From NCBI GenBank assembly GCA_002415895.1, contig DIAV01000261.1:1-23775 (forward strand): a stretch of DNA of 23,775 bases, written 5' to 3'. The DNA is from Anaerolineales bacterium UBA5069 (GTDB lineage Bacteria > Chloroflexota > Anaerolineae > Caldilineales > Caldilineaceae). A program made the translations under genes and the position numbers. The notes under the pieces were generated by a model that saw nothing but the letters and a program-made list of their open reading frames with translations, ran no database searches and had not been told where the DNA came from. Shown one piece after another: positions 1 to 7,329 of the stretch (within the stretch, counting starts at the first letter, position 1; each line of letters begins with the position of its first letter).

Positions 1-761
1 CGGTTGCGCTTCATGCCGCTGGCGTTTGTGGAAATCCACCCGCCCAGTGTGGAGAGCTCCACGCTGTCCGGCTCATGGCCCGTGGTGAGCCCTTCCTTCT
101 CGAGCAATCTCTCCAGATTGCTGCCCAGGATCCCCGCCTGCACGGAGGCACGCATGTTCGTGCGGTCAATCCACTCAATTTTGTCCATGCGGCGCATGTC
201 AACGGCCACGACCATGCGCGTCTCGCTCTCGGGGATCATGAGCGCGCTGGAGACATTCGTGCCGCCGCCATAGGGGATGAGGCAGACGTTGTGCTCGCGC
301 GCGATTTGAATGAGAGCCACGCAATCATCCTGCGATTCAGGGTAGACCACAAGGTCCACCGCGCGCTCAATCTTGTCATAGAGCACTTTGGAAATCTCGT
401 CCACGGTGGTTTGGCCGTGGCTGTGGATGAGGCGAATGGTGTCATCCTGAGAGTATTGCTCGGCCCCCATTTTTGCCTTGATAGCGTTAAGAAAGCCCTC
501 GTTGGTGTTGGCGGGGCTGACGGGCGGGTTTTCCACAAGAGGCCGCATGTCGGTGAAGTCAATATCAGAGCCCAGAATCTCGCGCGCAAAGGGGATGAGA
601 TAGGGCATGCGGTAGCCGCAGAGGTTATAGCGGTTGCCCGTCATCTCCACTGTCATGTCTTCTGTGTGGACGAACATCTTCGTATCGGCATAACCCCACT
701 TGTGCGCCCAGGTGGTGTCGTCGAGATTGGTGGTGTCTTTGTTGAGTGATTTGTCGGCCAT
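1..761 (-). CDS. Alkyldihydroxyacetonephosphate synthase (AGPS)-type FAD-binding oxidase, 3' end missing
   Basis: The first 253 residues are present and the gene continues past the left edge. It has the AGPS-type N-terminus (KWGYADTK near residue 21, then TGNRYNLCGY). The FAD PP-loop region reads PYGGGTN at 163-169. The family signature HEPDS at 229-233 is followed by STLGGWISTNASGMKRN. Known AGPS enzymes exchange the acyl chain of acyl-DHAP for a fatty alcohol, the first step of ether-lipid synthesis. Related VAO-fold flavoproteins instead oxidise 2-hydroxy acids, usually with a CCG-domain Fe-S partner. Here the gene lies 112 bases downstream of glpC on the same strand. The ATG at 761 is preceded by AAAGGA at about the right distance. 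The match to AGPS is strong, but the actual substrate is not settled by sequence because the C-terminal substrate domain is outside the window. Confidence 0.85.
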   Translation of the reverse strand, partial: MADKSLNKDTTNLDDTTWAHKWGYADTKMFVHTEDMTVEMTGNRYNLCGYRMPYLIPFAREILGSDIDFTDMRPLVENPPVSPANTNEGFLNAIKAKMGAEQYSQDDTIRLIHSHGQTTVDEISKVLYDKIERAVDLVVYPESQDDCVALIQIAREHNVCLIPYGGGTNVSSALMIPESETRMVVAVDMRRMDKIEWIDRTNMRASVQAGILGSNLERLLEKEGLTTGHEPDSVELSTLGGWISTNASGMKRN

Positions 762-784
762 GCGAAAGAGTCCTTTGAATGAGA

Positions 785-800
785 CGCAGCATGTGCTGCG
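785..800. promoter_or_regulatory. 16-bp palindrome upstream of the AGPS-like gene
   Basis: Seven-base arms CGCAGCA and TGCTGCG are separated by TG, just upstream of the Shine-Dalgarno sequence of the AGPS-like gene. It could be an operator or a small mRNA hairpin in the glpC to AGPS gap (762-873). I see no convincing promoter there apart from an AT-rich TTTATAAC stretch read on the minus strand. Confidence 0.35.
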
Positions 801-873
801 GAAATCGCGTTATAAATAGAAACCAGCCCGATGCTCTCGAGTCGCGCTTTGCACAGCCGCGTGCGGCCCGATT

Positions 874-2163
874 TCATGTTAGCTCGCGCGTCTCCAGGTT
901 GTAGAGGCCGTAGGCGGCGGCGAGGATTTCAATTGGGTGGCGGCTGGCAATGCCTGTGGCATGCTCAAGCTGCCAGCGACAGGTCTCCGTATCGCACGCG
1001 GTAAATTCAGTGCCTGCGGCGTGCTCGCGCACAAATTGGAAAAGCTCCTCACCCACATCCATACCAATTTGATACTTCTCTACCTTGTACCCATAGGTGC
1101 CTGCAATGCCGCAGCAGCGTGCGTGGCTCTCGTGCAGGGTAATTCCGGGCACCTGGGAAAGTATCTGAAGTGCCGGTTTGCCCACGCGGTGGGCGCGCTG
1201 CTGGCAGGGCGCATGGTAGGGCAGATTCAGCGGCAGCGTGCGGAAGTCGGTGCGCAGTTCACCGCGCGCGTCCAGGTCGGCAAGGAACTCGAAAATGTCC
1301 CACGTGCCCTGCTTCAGGGCGGTGGAGCCTGCATCGTGCATGTCCAGCAGCTCGGGCGCTTCCTCCTTGAGGGTGAGTGTGCATGAGGTGCTGGTGCCCA
1401 CAACGGGCAGTCCGGCGCGCGCAAAACCGGCCAGGCGCGCCACGTTGCTGCGATGGTAGCCTGCGGCGGCCTTGAATTCGCCATTGCTGAGCATGGGCAG
1501 CCCGCAGCAGTTCTGCGGCGGCACGATGACCTCAAAGCCGTTGTGCTCGAGCACAGCCACGGCGGCCTTGCCAATGAAGGGCTCGTAATACATGGTGGCG
1601 CAGCCGTGGAAGTAGACCACCTTCTTGTCGCTGCGCAGCCTGCGTGTGCGCGTGCGCTGCATCCACTGGCCAAAGGAGCCGGTGAGGCTCCAGCGTGGCA
1701 GCGGAGCCTTGCGCGCAATGCCCACCAGCTTCTCGGCCAGCACGCGGCTGAGGGGGTTGTGCAGCGCAAAGTTGGCAATGCGCGGTGTGTATTGGCCCGC
1801 CTTGCCCATCAACTCATTGCGCCCCAGCAGCCGGTTGCGCAAGGGCATGCCGCGATCCTGCACAATTTGCGCACGCGCGCGGGCATTGATCTCGGCAATC
1901 TTCACACCCGTTGGGCAGACATCGTTGCAGACGCGGCAGCCCGAGCAGTAATCCACGCCGTGGTCGGGCGAATGGGGCTGGTCGCTGGCGCGGAAGCGAT
2001 CGGCCTGCGGGCCGGAATACTTGGGGCCGGCGAAGAGATCTGTTACCGCCGACACGGGACAGTACATGGTGCAGATGTTGCACTTGATGCACTCGTCCAG
2101 CGAATGGTCTACGGATTCCCACGCAATGGGAAAAGCGGAGGCTTCAATTGTGTTGCTTGCCAT
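874..2163 (-). CDS. glpC: Anaerobic glycerol-3-phosphate dehydrogenase subunit C (Fe-S, CCG-domain)
   Basis: The 429-aa protein has two N-terminal 4Fe-4S motifs: C25, C28, C31, C35 and C73, C76, C79, C83, each ending CP. Two CCG domains follow, with C188 and C219-C220 in the first, and C320, C350-C351, C390 and C395 in the second. This is the GlpC layout, also shared with GlcF/HdrD-type proteins. GlpC passes electrons from the flavin subunits of G3P dehydrogenase to the quinone pool at the membrane. The ATG at 2163 has GAGGG about seven bases upstream. It follows glpB by 100 bases and precedes the AGPS-like flavoprotein. Either could be its electron donor, so its partner is less certain than its family. 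Confidence 0.88.
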   Translation of the reverse strand: MASNTIEASAFPIAWESVDHSLDECIKCNICTMYCPVSAVTDLFAGPKYSGPQADRFRASDQPHSPDHGVDYCSGCRVCNDVCPTGVKIAEINARARAQIVQDRGMPLRNRLLGRNELMGKAGQYTPRIANFALHNPLSRVLAEKLVGIARKAPLPRWSLTGSFGQWMQRTRTRRLRSDKKVVYFHGCATMYYEPFIGKAAVAVLEHNGFEVIVPPQNCCGLPMLSNGEFKAAAGYHRSNVARLAGFARAGLPVVGTSTSCTLTLKEEAPELLDMHDAGSTALKQGTWDIFEFLADLDARGELRTDFRTLPLNLPYHAPCQQRAHRVGKPALQILSQVPGITLHESHARCCGIAGTYGYKVEKYQIGMDVGEELFQFVREHAAGTEFTACDTETCRWQLEHATGIASRHPIEILAAAYGLYNLETRELT

Positions 2164-2203
2164 AGGGTTCCCTCTACGCCTGCAGCCATGAAGTGTAGAC
2201 GTT

Positions 2204-2279
2204 CGTAGCGGCGGCTTGAGCCGCCGTTCTTGATGACGCGGCGCTATGCATGGCTACGGCGGCTCAAGCCGCCGCTACG
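2204..2279. repeat. Perfect 23-bp inverted repeat between glpB and glpC
   Basis: Arms at 2204-2226 and 2257-2279 are exact reverse complements, with a 30-base loop. Each arm is itself nearly palindromic (CGGCGGCTTGAGCCGCCG core). The right arm contains the end of glpB: its last residues (VAAA) and TGA stop at 2264-2266 are made of repeat sequence. It resembles a REP-like element. It may stabilise mRNA ends or reduce read-through between glpB and glpC. No second copy is visible in the window. Confidence 0.8.
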
Positions 2280-3562
2280 GTCGCCGCACGCGTGCGCAAG
2301 GACGCCGCCACATGCGCGGCAGCAACCATGCCCGTGGCGATGGCAATGCCCTCCATGCTGCGCTCCATGATTGGGTCAGCGTCGGCCAGCGCGCCGCCCA
2401 CGGCCCACAGATTGGCGAAGACGCGGCTGCCCGCGCCATCCAGCGGCTGAAGGTGATCATCTACAGCCACGCCGCCGTGGAAAACCGGCTGCCCGGCAGT
2501 GTCCAGAAAGGCCGGCCGGAACCAGGCGCGCCGATCCTGGGGCACGGTCAGCGGCAGGTCAAAAATGCGCTCCCAGAAACGGCCTGTCGGGTCGCTCGTG
2601 AAGCCACCGCCGAGCACGCCGCCCGTTGCCAGCACATAGGCGCGTGCCTGGTGGCGCAGGGGGCGGGCGCTGGTGGCTGTCTCAACCCAGGCCACGTGCG
2701 CGCCCTGCGGCCCCTCATCAACACCGAAGCCGATCGCCTCCATATTGCTCTCCAAGCGCACAGCCCGTGCACGCAGTGCGTTGCGCAGCGCCGCGTGCAG
2801 ACGCGCGCCCGGCACGCTGGGGGGCAGCGTGGGTACCTCGAAGAGGGTTGCGCCTGTGGCGGCTTCCAGTTCAGCCATCACAGCAGCGTGGTCGGCCATG
2901 CCCAGGATGGCGGGCATGCCAATACGCTCGCCCGGGCGCATCAGGCCCTTAAGCGCCTGCGCCAGTTTGCGCCGCTGCGCAGGGTCGTCCAGGCCGATCG
3001 CCAGTTGCATGTTGTTGCGGTCGCGCTGGTCGGCCACGCTCTCCCACGGTACAAAGGCGGCGCGGGCGTGTATGCCCTGTTTGGCAAGGTTTTCGGCCAC
3101 AAGTTCAGGGTAGAAGTCGCGCAGGCCCGCAACGCCCACAATAAGCATGGGCGCGCTGGCCTGGGTGTCGCCATGCTGCTGCGCTGCGGGCGCGAGAAAG
3201 ATAGGCCGCATCGCGCCAACCGCAGAGGGGAGTAGCTGGTTGCGCGCAAGATCGGGCGCGCCGGTATAATCCAGCCCTGCCTGTGCGATCAGCGTTTGGA
3301 AGCGGCGCAGCGAGGCGGCTACGCGCTCGGCGCCCAGAATGCGGTAGGGGTGGCGCTCGGGCAATTGCGCGATGGCTGCAAAGGGTTCTTCCACGGCGAA
3401 GGGAGCGCCCGGCAGGTAGCCCAGCACGTCAATTGTACCTGCGCTCCAGTGCAGCGCGCCCAGCCCCTTGGCCACAATGCGCACCGTCAGTCCGGCCTCG
3501 GCGGCGGCCAGCGCTGTGGTGAGACCACTGAGTCCCGCACCAATCACCAGCAGATCAAGCAT
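2264..3562 (-). CDS. glpB: Anaerobic glycerol-3-phosphate dehydrogenase subunit B (flavoprotein)
   Basis: The 432-aa protein has an N-terminal Rossmann dinucleotide motif (VIGAGLSGL, residues 6-14). GlpB landmarks follow: GALHWSAGTIDVLGYLPG, HPYRILG, VPTLPPSVPGARLH, and a C-terminal LWAVGGALADADPI. In E. coli GlpB is the FMN subunit of the GlpABC complex that oxidises glycerol-3-phosphate to DHAP under anaerobic conditions. I chose the ATG at 3562 because the upstream in-frame ATG codons lie before a weak, arginine-rich stretch. AAAGGA and AGGTG also lie just ahead of it. The catalytic FAD subunit GlpA is not beside it in this window, which is unusual. The stop codon falls inside an inverted repeat. 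Confidence 0.9.
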   Translation of the reverse strand: MLDLLVIGAGLSGLTTALAAAEAGLTVRIVAKGLGALHWSAGTIDVLGYLPGAPFAVEEPFAAIAQLPERHPYRILGAERVAASLRRFQTLIAQAGLDYTGAPDLARNQLLPSAVGAMRPIFLAPAAQQHGDTQASAPMLIVGVAGLRDFYPELVAENLAKQGIHARAAFVPWESVADQRDRNNMQLAIGLDDPAQRRKLAQALKGLMRPGERIGMPAILGMADHAAVMAELEAATGATLFEVPTLPPSVPGARLHAALRNALRARAVRLESNMEAIGFGVDEGPQGAHVAWVETATSARPLRHQARAYVLATGGVLGGGFTSDPTGRFWERIFDLPLTVPQDRRAWFRPAFLDTAGQPVFHGGVAVDDHLQPLDGAGSRVFANLWAVGGALADADPIMERSMEGIAIATGMVAAAHVAASLRTRAATVAAA

Positions 3563-3618
3563 CTGCGCACCTGGTCCTTTCATTCTCGGCTCTGGTTGCG
3601 GCCCTGATTCCGGGCCGG

Positions 3619-4098
3619 CTACTCTGCGCCCCTGGCAAGCCACAGCCCCGCGCTGGCGTCGTAGTGCCAGCGCCCTTCGCCGTGGCTGCCCCACGCCATG
3701 GCCTTGGTGGGTGTCACACGGATGATGCAGTCGTATTCGGCATCTGTGCGTATATCCCAGTCATATTTGCTTTGGAAGAGGGGTTGAATCGTCTCCATTG
3801 CGTCGGGTGCAATGGCGGCGTTGCCTTCGATGATGAAGGGATTGATGGCGTCGGGCAAGGCCAGGCTCACGGAACGATTGTGCGCGAGGTTGCGGGCGCG
3901 CACGGCGGTTGCCTGCGTAACAACATAGGCCGCGTGTCCATCCCAAACATGCCAAATTGGGGCAAGGTGGGCGCGCCCGTCGGGCCGCACGCTGCTGTAC
4001 CAAATGGCAGGTGCGGTGGCAAACAAGAGCAACAGGTTATCCAGCGGTGCGGGCGGCGCAGCGGGCTGTGGAGACTGTGGAGACTGTGAAGTCGTCAT
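3619..4098 (-). CDS. Pyridoxamine 5'-phosphate oxidase-like (split-barrel flavin-binding) protein
   Basis: The 159-aa protein has a Ser/Gln/Pro-rich start encoded by a short tandem DNA repeat (SQSPQSPQP), then a split-barrel pattern: IWYSSVRPDGRAHLAPIWHVWDG, a RARNLAHNRSVSLALP strand and a C-terminal TPTKAMAWG. This is the PNPOx/F420-dependent reductase-like fold, which binds FMN, F420 or haem. The particular substrate cannot be read from the sequence. The ATG at 4098 has AAAGGAG twelve bases upstream, and a promoter lies at 4127-4155. It is the first gene of the run leading into glpB, 56 bases apart. A small GGCCC/GGGCC hairpin lies in that gap. Confidence 0.75.
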   Translation of the reverse strand: MTTSQSPQSPQPAAPPAPLDNLLLLFATAPAIWYSSVRPDGRAHLAPIWHVWDGHAAYVVTQATAVRARNLAHNRSVSLALPDAINPFIIEGNAAIAPDAMETIQPLFQSKYDWDIRTDAEYDCIIRVTPTKAMAWGSHGEGRWHYDASAGLWLARGAE

Positions 4099-4126
4099 GG
4101 GTGGTTGTGGCTCCTTTGTCGCGCCT

Positions 4127-4155
4127 ATTTTACCAGAGGACGGAGCATTGCTCAA
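4127..4155 (-). promoter_or_regulatory. Sigma70-type promoter for the PNPOx-glpB-glpC-AGPS run
   Basis: Read on the minus strand: TTGAGC (4155-4150), a 17-base spacer and TAAAAT (4132-4127). Transcription would start near 4120, leaving a leader of about 22 bases containing AAAGGAG. The -10 context GGTAAAATA also occurs in the opposite direction ahead of pyrG. Confidence 0.65.
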
Positions 4156-4170
4156 TTGGGAGAGCAATGC
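4145..4170. promoter_or_regulatory. Candidate operator: 9-bp dyad over the -35 box
   Basis: GCATTGCTC (4145-4153) and GAGCAATGC (4162-4170) are exact inverted arms, 8 bases apart. The left arm overlaps the -35 hexamer of the minus-strand promoter. This is where a dimeric repressor would act. No T-run follows, so a terminator role is unlikely. Confidence 0.5.
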
Positions 4171-4180
4171 GCCAAACGAC

Positions 4181-4242
4181 ACCTCACCCCCGGCCCCTCT
4201 CCAGTCTGGTGTATAGACCGGAGAGGGGCACGGGGGTGAGGT
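4181..4242. repeat. Long hairpin-forming inverted repeat in the pyrG upstream region
   Basis: Arms 4181-4202 and 4220-4242 pair over 22 bases with one bulged base. The inner sequence adds a GTCT/AGAC stem. The arm composition (CCTCACCCCC then CCCCTCTCC) is that of a dispersed intergenic repeat often met in GC-rich genomes, which is recall and not tested here. The remainder of the 4099-4476 gap holds the two promoters, the operator-like dyad and the 8-bp tandem repeat; I see no gene in it. Confidence 0.65.
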
Positions 4243-4293
4243 TGCTGTTGCGCCCCCTGCGGCGCGCCGTTACACAGTTGAGGGGCGAACCGT

Positions 4294-4323
4294 TTCGACG
4301 CGCGCCCGCTTCAATGGTAAAAT
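4294..4323 (+). promoter_or_regulatory. Possible pyrG promoter
   Basis: TAAAAT at 4318-4323, in the context GGTAAAATACGCGG, is a good -10 candidate and matches the divergent -10 on the other strand. The -35 is weak: TTCGAC at 4294-4299 with an 18-base spacer. It implies a leader of about 147 bases before pyrG. Confidence 0.4.
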
Positions 4324-4412
4324 ACGCGGAAATTGAGCCGCCCCGAGGCGCGTGCATTTGACGTGTCGGGGTGGCCTATTGCCGTTGCACAAGCGTTTTA
4401 TTGTTGTGTAGC

Positions 4413-4436
4413 TTCGTCGATTCGTCGATTCGTCGA
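4413..4436 (+). repeat. Three perfect tandem copies of TTCGTCGA in the pyrG leader
   Basis: Copies lie at 4413-4420, 4421-4428 and 4429-4436, about 40 bases before the pyrG ATG. The unit contains the self-complementary core TCGA. No function is evident. Confidence 0.6.
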
Positions 4437-4476
4437 GTGGCCGAATGGTTGGCGTTGCGCCAGGGAGAACTCCAGC

Positions 4477-6204
4477 ATGACCAAATACATATTTGTCACC
4501 GGCGGCGTTCTTTCCGGTTTGGGCAAGGGTGTGACAGTGGCGTCCGTAGGCCGCCTTCTCAAGGCGCGCGGCATCAAAGTCGCCATTATGAAGCTTGACC
4601 CCTACCTCAACGTGGACCCCGGCACCATGTCCCCCTATCAGCACGGTGAGGTCTTTGTCACCGAAGACGGCGCCGAGACTGACCTGGACCTGGGCCACTA
4701 CGAGCGTTTTGTGGATGAGAACCTGAGCCGCCTCTGCAATGTGACCAGCGGGCAAATTTACAACTATGTGCTCAGCCAGGAACGGCGCGGCGACTATCTG
4801 GGCGGCACCATTCAGGTGATTCCCCACGTAACCAACGAGATCAAGCGGCGGATTGGGCTGCTGGCACGTTCTGCCCAGGCCGACGTCATCCTCATTGAGG
4901 TGGGCGGCACCGTGGGCGACATCGAAGGGCTGCCCTTCCTTGAGGCCATTCGCCAGATGCGCAAGGATGTGGGGCGCAAAAATACGGTCTACATTCATGT
5001 GACATGGCTGCCCTACCTCAATGCCAGCAAGGAACTGAAGACCAAGCCCACGCAGCACAGCGTGCGCGAACTGCGCGGCATTGGCATCCACCCCGATGTC
5101 ATCTGCCTGCGCAGCGACGTACCCGTGGAGGAGGATGTGCTCGCCAAGACGGCGCTCTTCTGCGATGTGGACAAGGAAGCCGTGATTTCGCTTATCACCG
5201 CAGATTCGATCTACGCCGTGCCGCCGAGCCTTGAGGAGGCCGGGCTGGGTGATTGGCTTGTCAATCAGTTGAGCCTGACAACCACGCGCAGCGCCGAAGA
5301 CGGCCTTGCCGACTGGGTGCATTTTGTGGCCGAGGCGCGGCGCGAGAAGCCGGTGGTGCGCATTGCGCTTGTGGGCAAGTATGTGGAGCTTGAAGACGCC
5401 TATCTCAGCGTTAAAGAGTCGCTCATGCATGCTGCGCTCGATTGCGGTTATGACGCGCAGATTGTCTGGCTCAATTCCGAGGACCTGGAACGCGGCCGCG
5501 ACATGGATAAGCTGGCAACGGTGGATGGCATTGTGGTGCCGGGTGGCTTTGGTTATCGCGGCATTGAGGGCAAGGTGGTGGCGGCGCGCTATGCACGCGA
5601 GCACAACGTGCCGTATCTGGGCCTTTGCCTGGGGATGCAGGTGATGTGCATTGAGTTTGCCCGCTACGTAACAGGCAGCGACGAGCCCAACAGCACCGAG
5701 TTCGACATTAGCACCAAGTATCCCGTGATCGACCTCATGCCTGAGCAGCGCGACATTGCCGACATGGGCGGCACCATGCGCCTTGGTTCCTACCCCTGCC
5801 AGTTGCAGCCGGGGACGCGTGCCGCCGCCGCCTATCTCAGCCGCGGCTATGGCGACACGGTGGACGAGCGCCACCGCCACCGCTTTGAGTTCAACAATCA
5901 GTATCGCACCGAGTTGGAGCGGCAGGGGCTTGTCTTCAGCGGCGTTTCGCCCGATGGCCGCCTGGTGGAGATTGCGGAGCTGCGCGAACACCCCTTTATG
6001 CTGGGCACGCAGTTCCACCCCGAGTTCAAGAGTCGCCCCACGCGCCCGCACCCGCTCTTTGTGGGCTTGATCAAGGCGGCGCTTAACCACATGAATGCGG
6101 CAGCGCCCCTGGCCGCCAGCACAAACGGCGCGATAAATGCCGTTGCGCCACGCCAGGCGCGCGTGAGCGAGCGCACCGAGCGCACCGAAGGCGAGCAAAA
6201 CTAA
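4477..6204 (+). CDS. pyrG: CTP synthase (glutamine hydrolysing)
   Basis: The 575-aa protein makes CTP from UTP, ATP and glutamine. The N-terminal amidoligase domain starts TKYIFVTGGVLSGLGKG and contains the family signature EVGGTVGDIEGLPF. The C-terminal class I glutamine amidotransferase domain has GGFGYRG, nucleophile Cys384 in LGLCLGMQ, and His514/Glu516 in QFHPEF. The ATG at 4477 is preceded by AGGGAG at 4462-4467 and begins the conserved N-terminus, so in-frame ATG codons farther upstream are rejected. It is about 30 residues longer than the E. coli enzyme. The extra length is a C-terminal Ala/Arg/Glu-rich tail encoded partly by a short DNA duplication (GAGCGCACC twice). Confidence 0.97.
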   Translation: MTKYIFVTGGVLSGLGKGVTVASVGRLLKARGIKVAIMKLDPYLNVDPGTMSPYQHGEVFVTEDGAETDLDLGHYERFVDENLSRLCNVTSGQIYNYVLSQERRGDYLGGTIQVIPHVTNEIKRRIGLLARSAQADVILIEVGGTVGDIEGLPFLEAIRQMRKDVGRKNTVYIHVTWLPYLNASKELKTKPTQHSVRELRGIGIHPDVICLRSDVPVEEDVLAKTALFCDVDKEAVISLITADSIYAVPPSLEEAGLGDWLVNQLSLTTTRSAEDGLADWVHFVAEARREKPVVRIALVGKYVELEDAYLSVKESLMHAALDCGYDAQIVWLNSEDLERGRDMDKLATVDGIVVPGGFGYRGIEGKVVAARYAREHNVPYLGLCLGMQVMCIEFARYVTGSDEPNSTEFDISTKYPVIDLMPEQRDIADMGGTMRLGSYPCQLQPGTRAAAAYLSRGYGDTVDERHRHRFEFNNQYRTELERQGLVFSGVSPDGRLVEIAELREHPFMLGTQFHPEFKSRPTRPHPLFVGLIKAALNHMNAAAPLAASTNGAINAVAPRQARVSERTERTEGEQN

Positions 6205-6222
6205 AGGAATGCCGACGTGAAA

Positions 6223-6354
6223 ACAACTCCTCAACGCAAAGGAGCGAAGACGGCAAAGAAACGCAAAGCACAACAGCAAGTCGGCCTTTGCTGAGCATTT
6301 GCTCTTCCTTTGCGACACTTTGCGCACCTTTGTGACTTTGCGTTGAGATGTTGT
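6223..6354. repeat. Intergenic inverted repeat built of CGCAAAG words
   Basis: The ends at 6223-6241 and 6336-6354 pair over 19 bases with two mismatches, including a perfect 12-base CTCAACGCAAAG arm. Between them the left half repeats GCAAAG at about 10-base intervals and the right half repeats CTTTGCG/CCTTTG. It fills most of the 251-base pyrG-yebC gap (6205-6455). Related sequence lies at 8797-8951. Confidence 0.6.
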
Positions 6355-6455
6355 AGTGGTTGTGGGTTTCACTGTGGTGTTACGATTGCCACAACATGAT
6401 TGCTATCGCCCTTGCACAGGGGCGTGGAATGCAATATTGCGAAAGAGAGAATGCC

Positions 6456-7223
6456 ATGTCCGGCCACTCCAAATGGTCCACAATCAAGCGCAAGAAGGGT
6501 GCGAATGACGCTGCCCGCGGCAAGGTCTTTACCAAGCTGGCGCGCGAAATTCAAGTTGCCGCGCGCAATGGGGCGGACCCCACCACCAACTTCACGCTGC
6601 GCCTTGCCATTGACAAGGCACGGGCCGAGAACATGCCCAAAGACAACATTGAGCGCTCAATCCGGCGCGGGGCCGGGCTGGAGAAGGACGCCGCCCAATT
6701 TGAGTCCGTGATGTACGAGGGCTACGGGGCGAACGGTGTGGCTGTACTGGTGGATTGCCTTACGGACAATCGTAATCGCACAATCAGTGACCTGCGCCAT
6801 GTTTTTTCGCGCGCCAACGGCAGCCTGGGCGAGCCGGGCTCTGTGGCGTGGCAGTTCACCTCCAAGGGCTACTTTGTTTTTGACCTTGTGGATGAGAACG
6901 GTGCCGCCAATGGTGTAGACCCCGATGCCATCTTCATGGCGGCGCTGGAAGCCGGCGCCGATGATGTGGTGATTGGCGACGACGCCGTTGAGGTCTACAC
7001 CGAGCGCGAGGCGTTTGCCGGGGTGAGCAACGCGCTCAGCGAAGCAGGCTTTACGGCCTCCACGGCCGAGTTGACGATGAAGCCCAATTTGCTGGTTGCG
7101 CTCGAAGGAGACGATGCAGGCGCCATCTTCAACCTCGTGGAGCAACTGGATGAACTGGATGATGTGAGCAACGTCTATCACAATCTGGATGTGACCGACG
7201 AGATGGTGGCCCAGTTCGCCTGA
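6456..7223 (+). CDS. yebC: YebC/PmpR-family protein (TACO1-like)
   Basis: The 255-aa protein has the diagnostic N-terminus MSGHSKWSTIKRKKGANDAARGK followed by FTKLAREI, then NMPKDNIERSI and YEGYGANGVAVLV. The family was first described as transcriptional regulators; more recent work connects it with translation of difficult, for example polyproline, stretches. The ATG at 6456 starts the conserved sequence, with a modest AGAGAGA ahead of it. The ORF could extend 32 codons upstream but that part is not family sequence. Its location ahead of ruvC-ruvA is a common bacterial arrangement, and efp lies about 1.8 kb downstream. Confidence 0.95.
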   Translation: MSGHSKWSTIKRKKGANDAARGKVFTKLAREIQVAARNGADPTTNFTLRLAIDKARAENMPKDNIERSIRRGAGLEKDAAQFESVMYEGYGANGVAVLVDCLTDNRNRTISDLRHVFSRANGSLGEPGSVAWQFTSKGYFVFDLVDENGAANGVDPDAIFMAALEAGADDVVIGDDAVEVYTEREAFAGVSNALSEAGFTASTAELTMKPNLLVALEGDDAGAIFNLVEQLDELDDVSNVYHNLDVTDEMVAQFA

Positions 7224-7329
7224 CGTATTGCCGGCATGGAATCCGCTTGGCGCGCAAGGTGATCAGGGAACAGTGATGTTTTGACATGCAATGGCATTCG
7301 GTACTCAACTAGCGAGAGCGAGGATCAGG

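Noticed and set aside
653..877. 74-codon minus-strand ORF whose ATG overlaps the glpC stop
   Set aside because: The ATGA overlap is tempting, but the product has no pattern and overlaps over 100 bases of the well-supported AGPS-like gene.
4270..6372. 700-codon minus-strand ORF opposite pyrG
   Set aside because: It lies antisense to a clearly recognised CTP synthase, has no family features and is rich in His/Ala/Gly typical of antisense frames in GC-rich genes.
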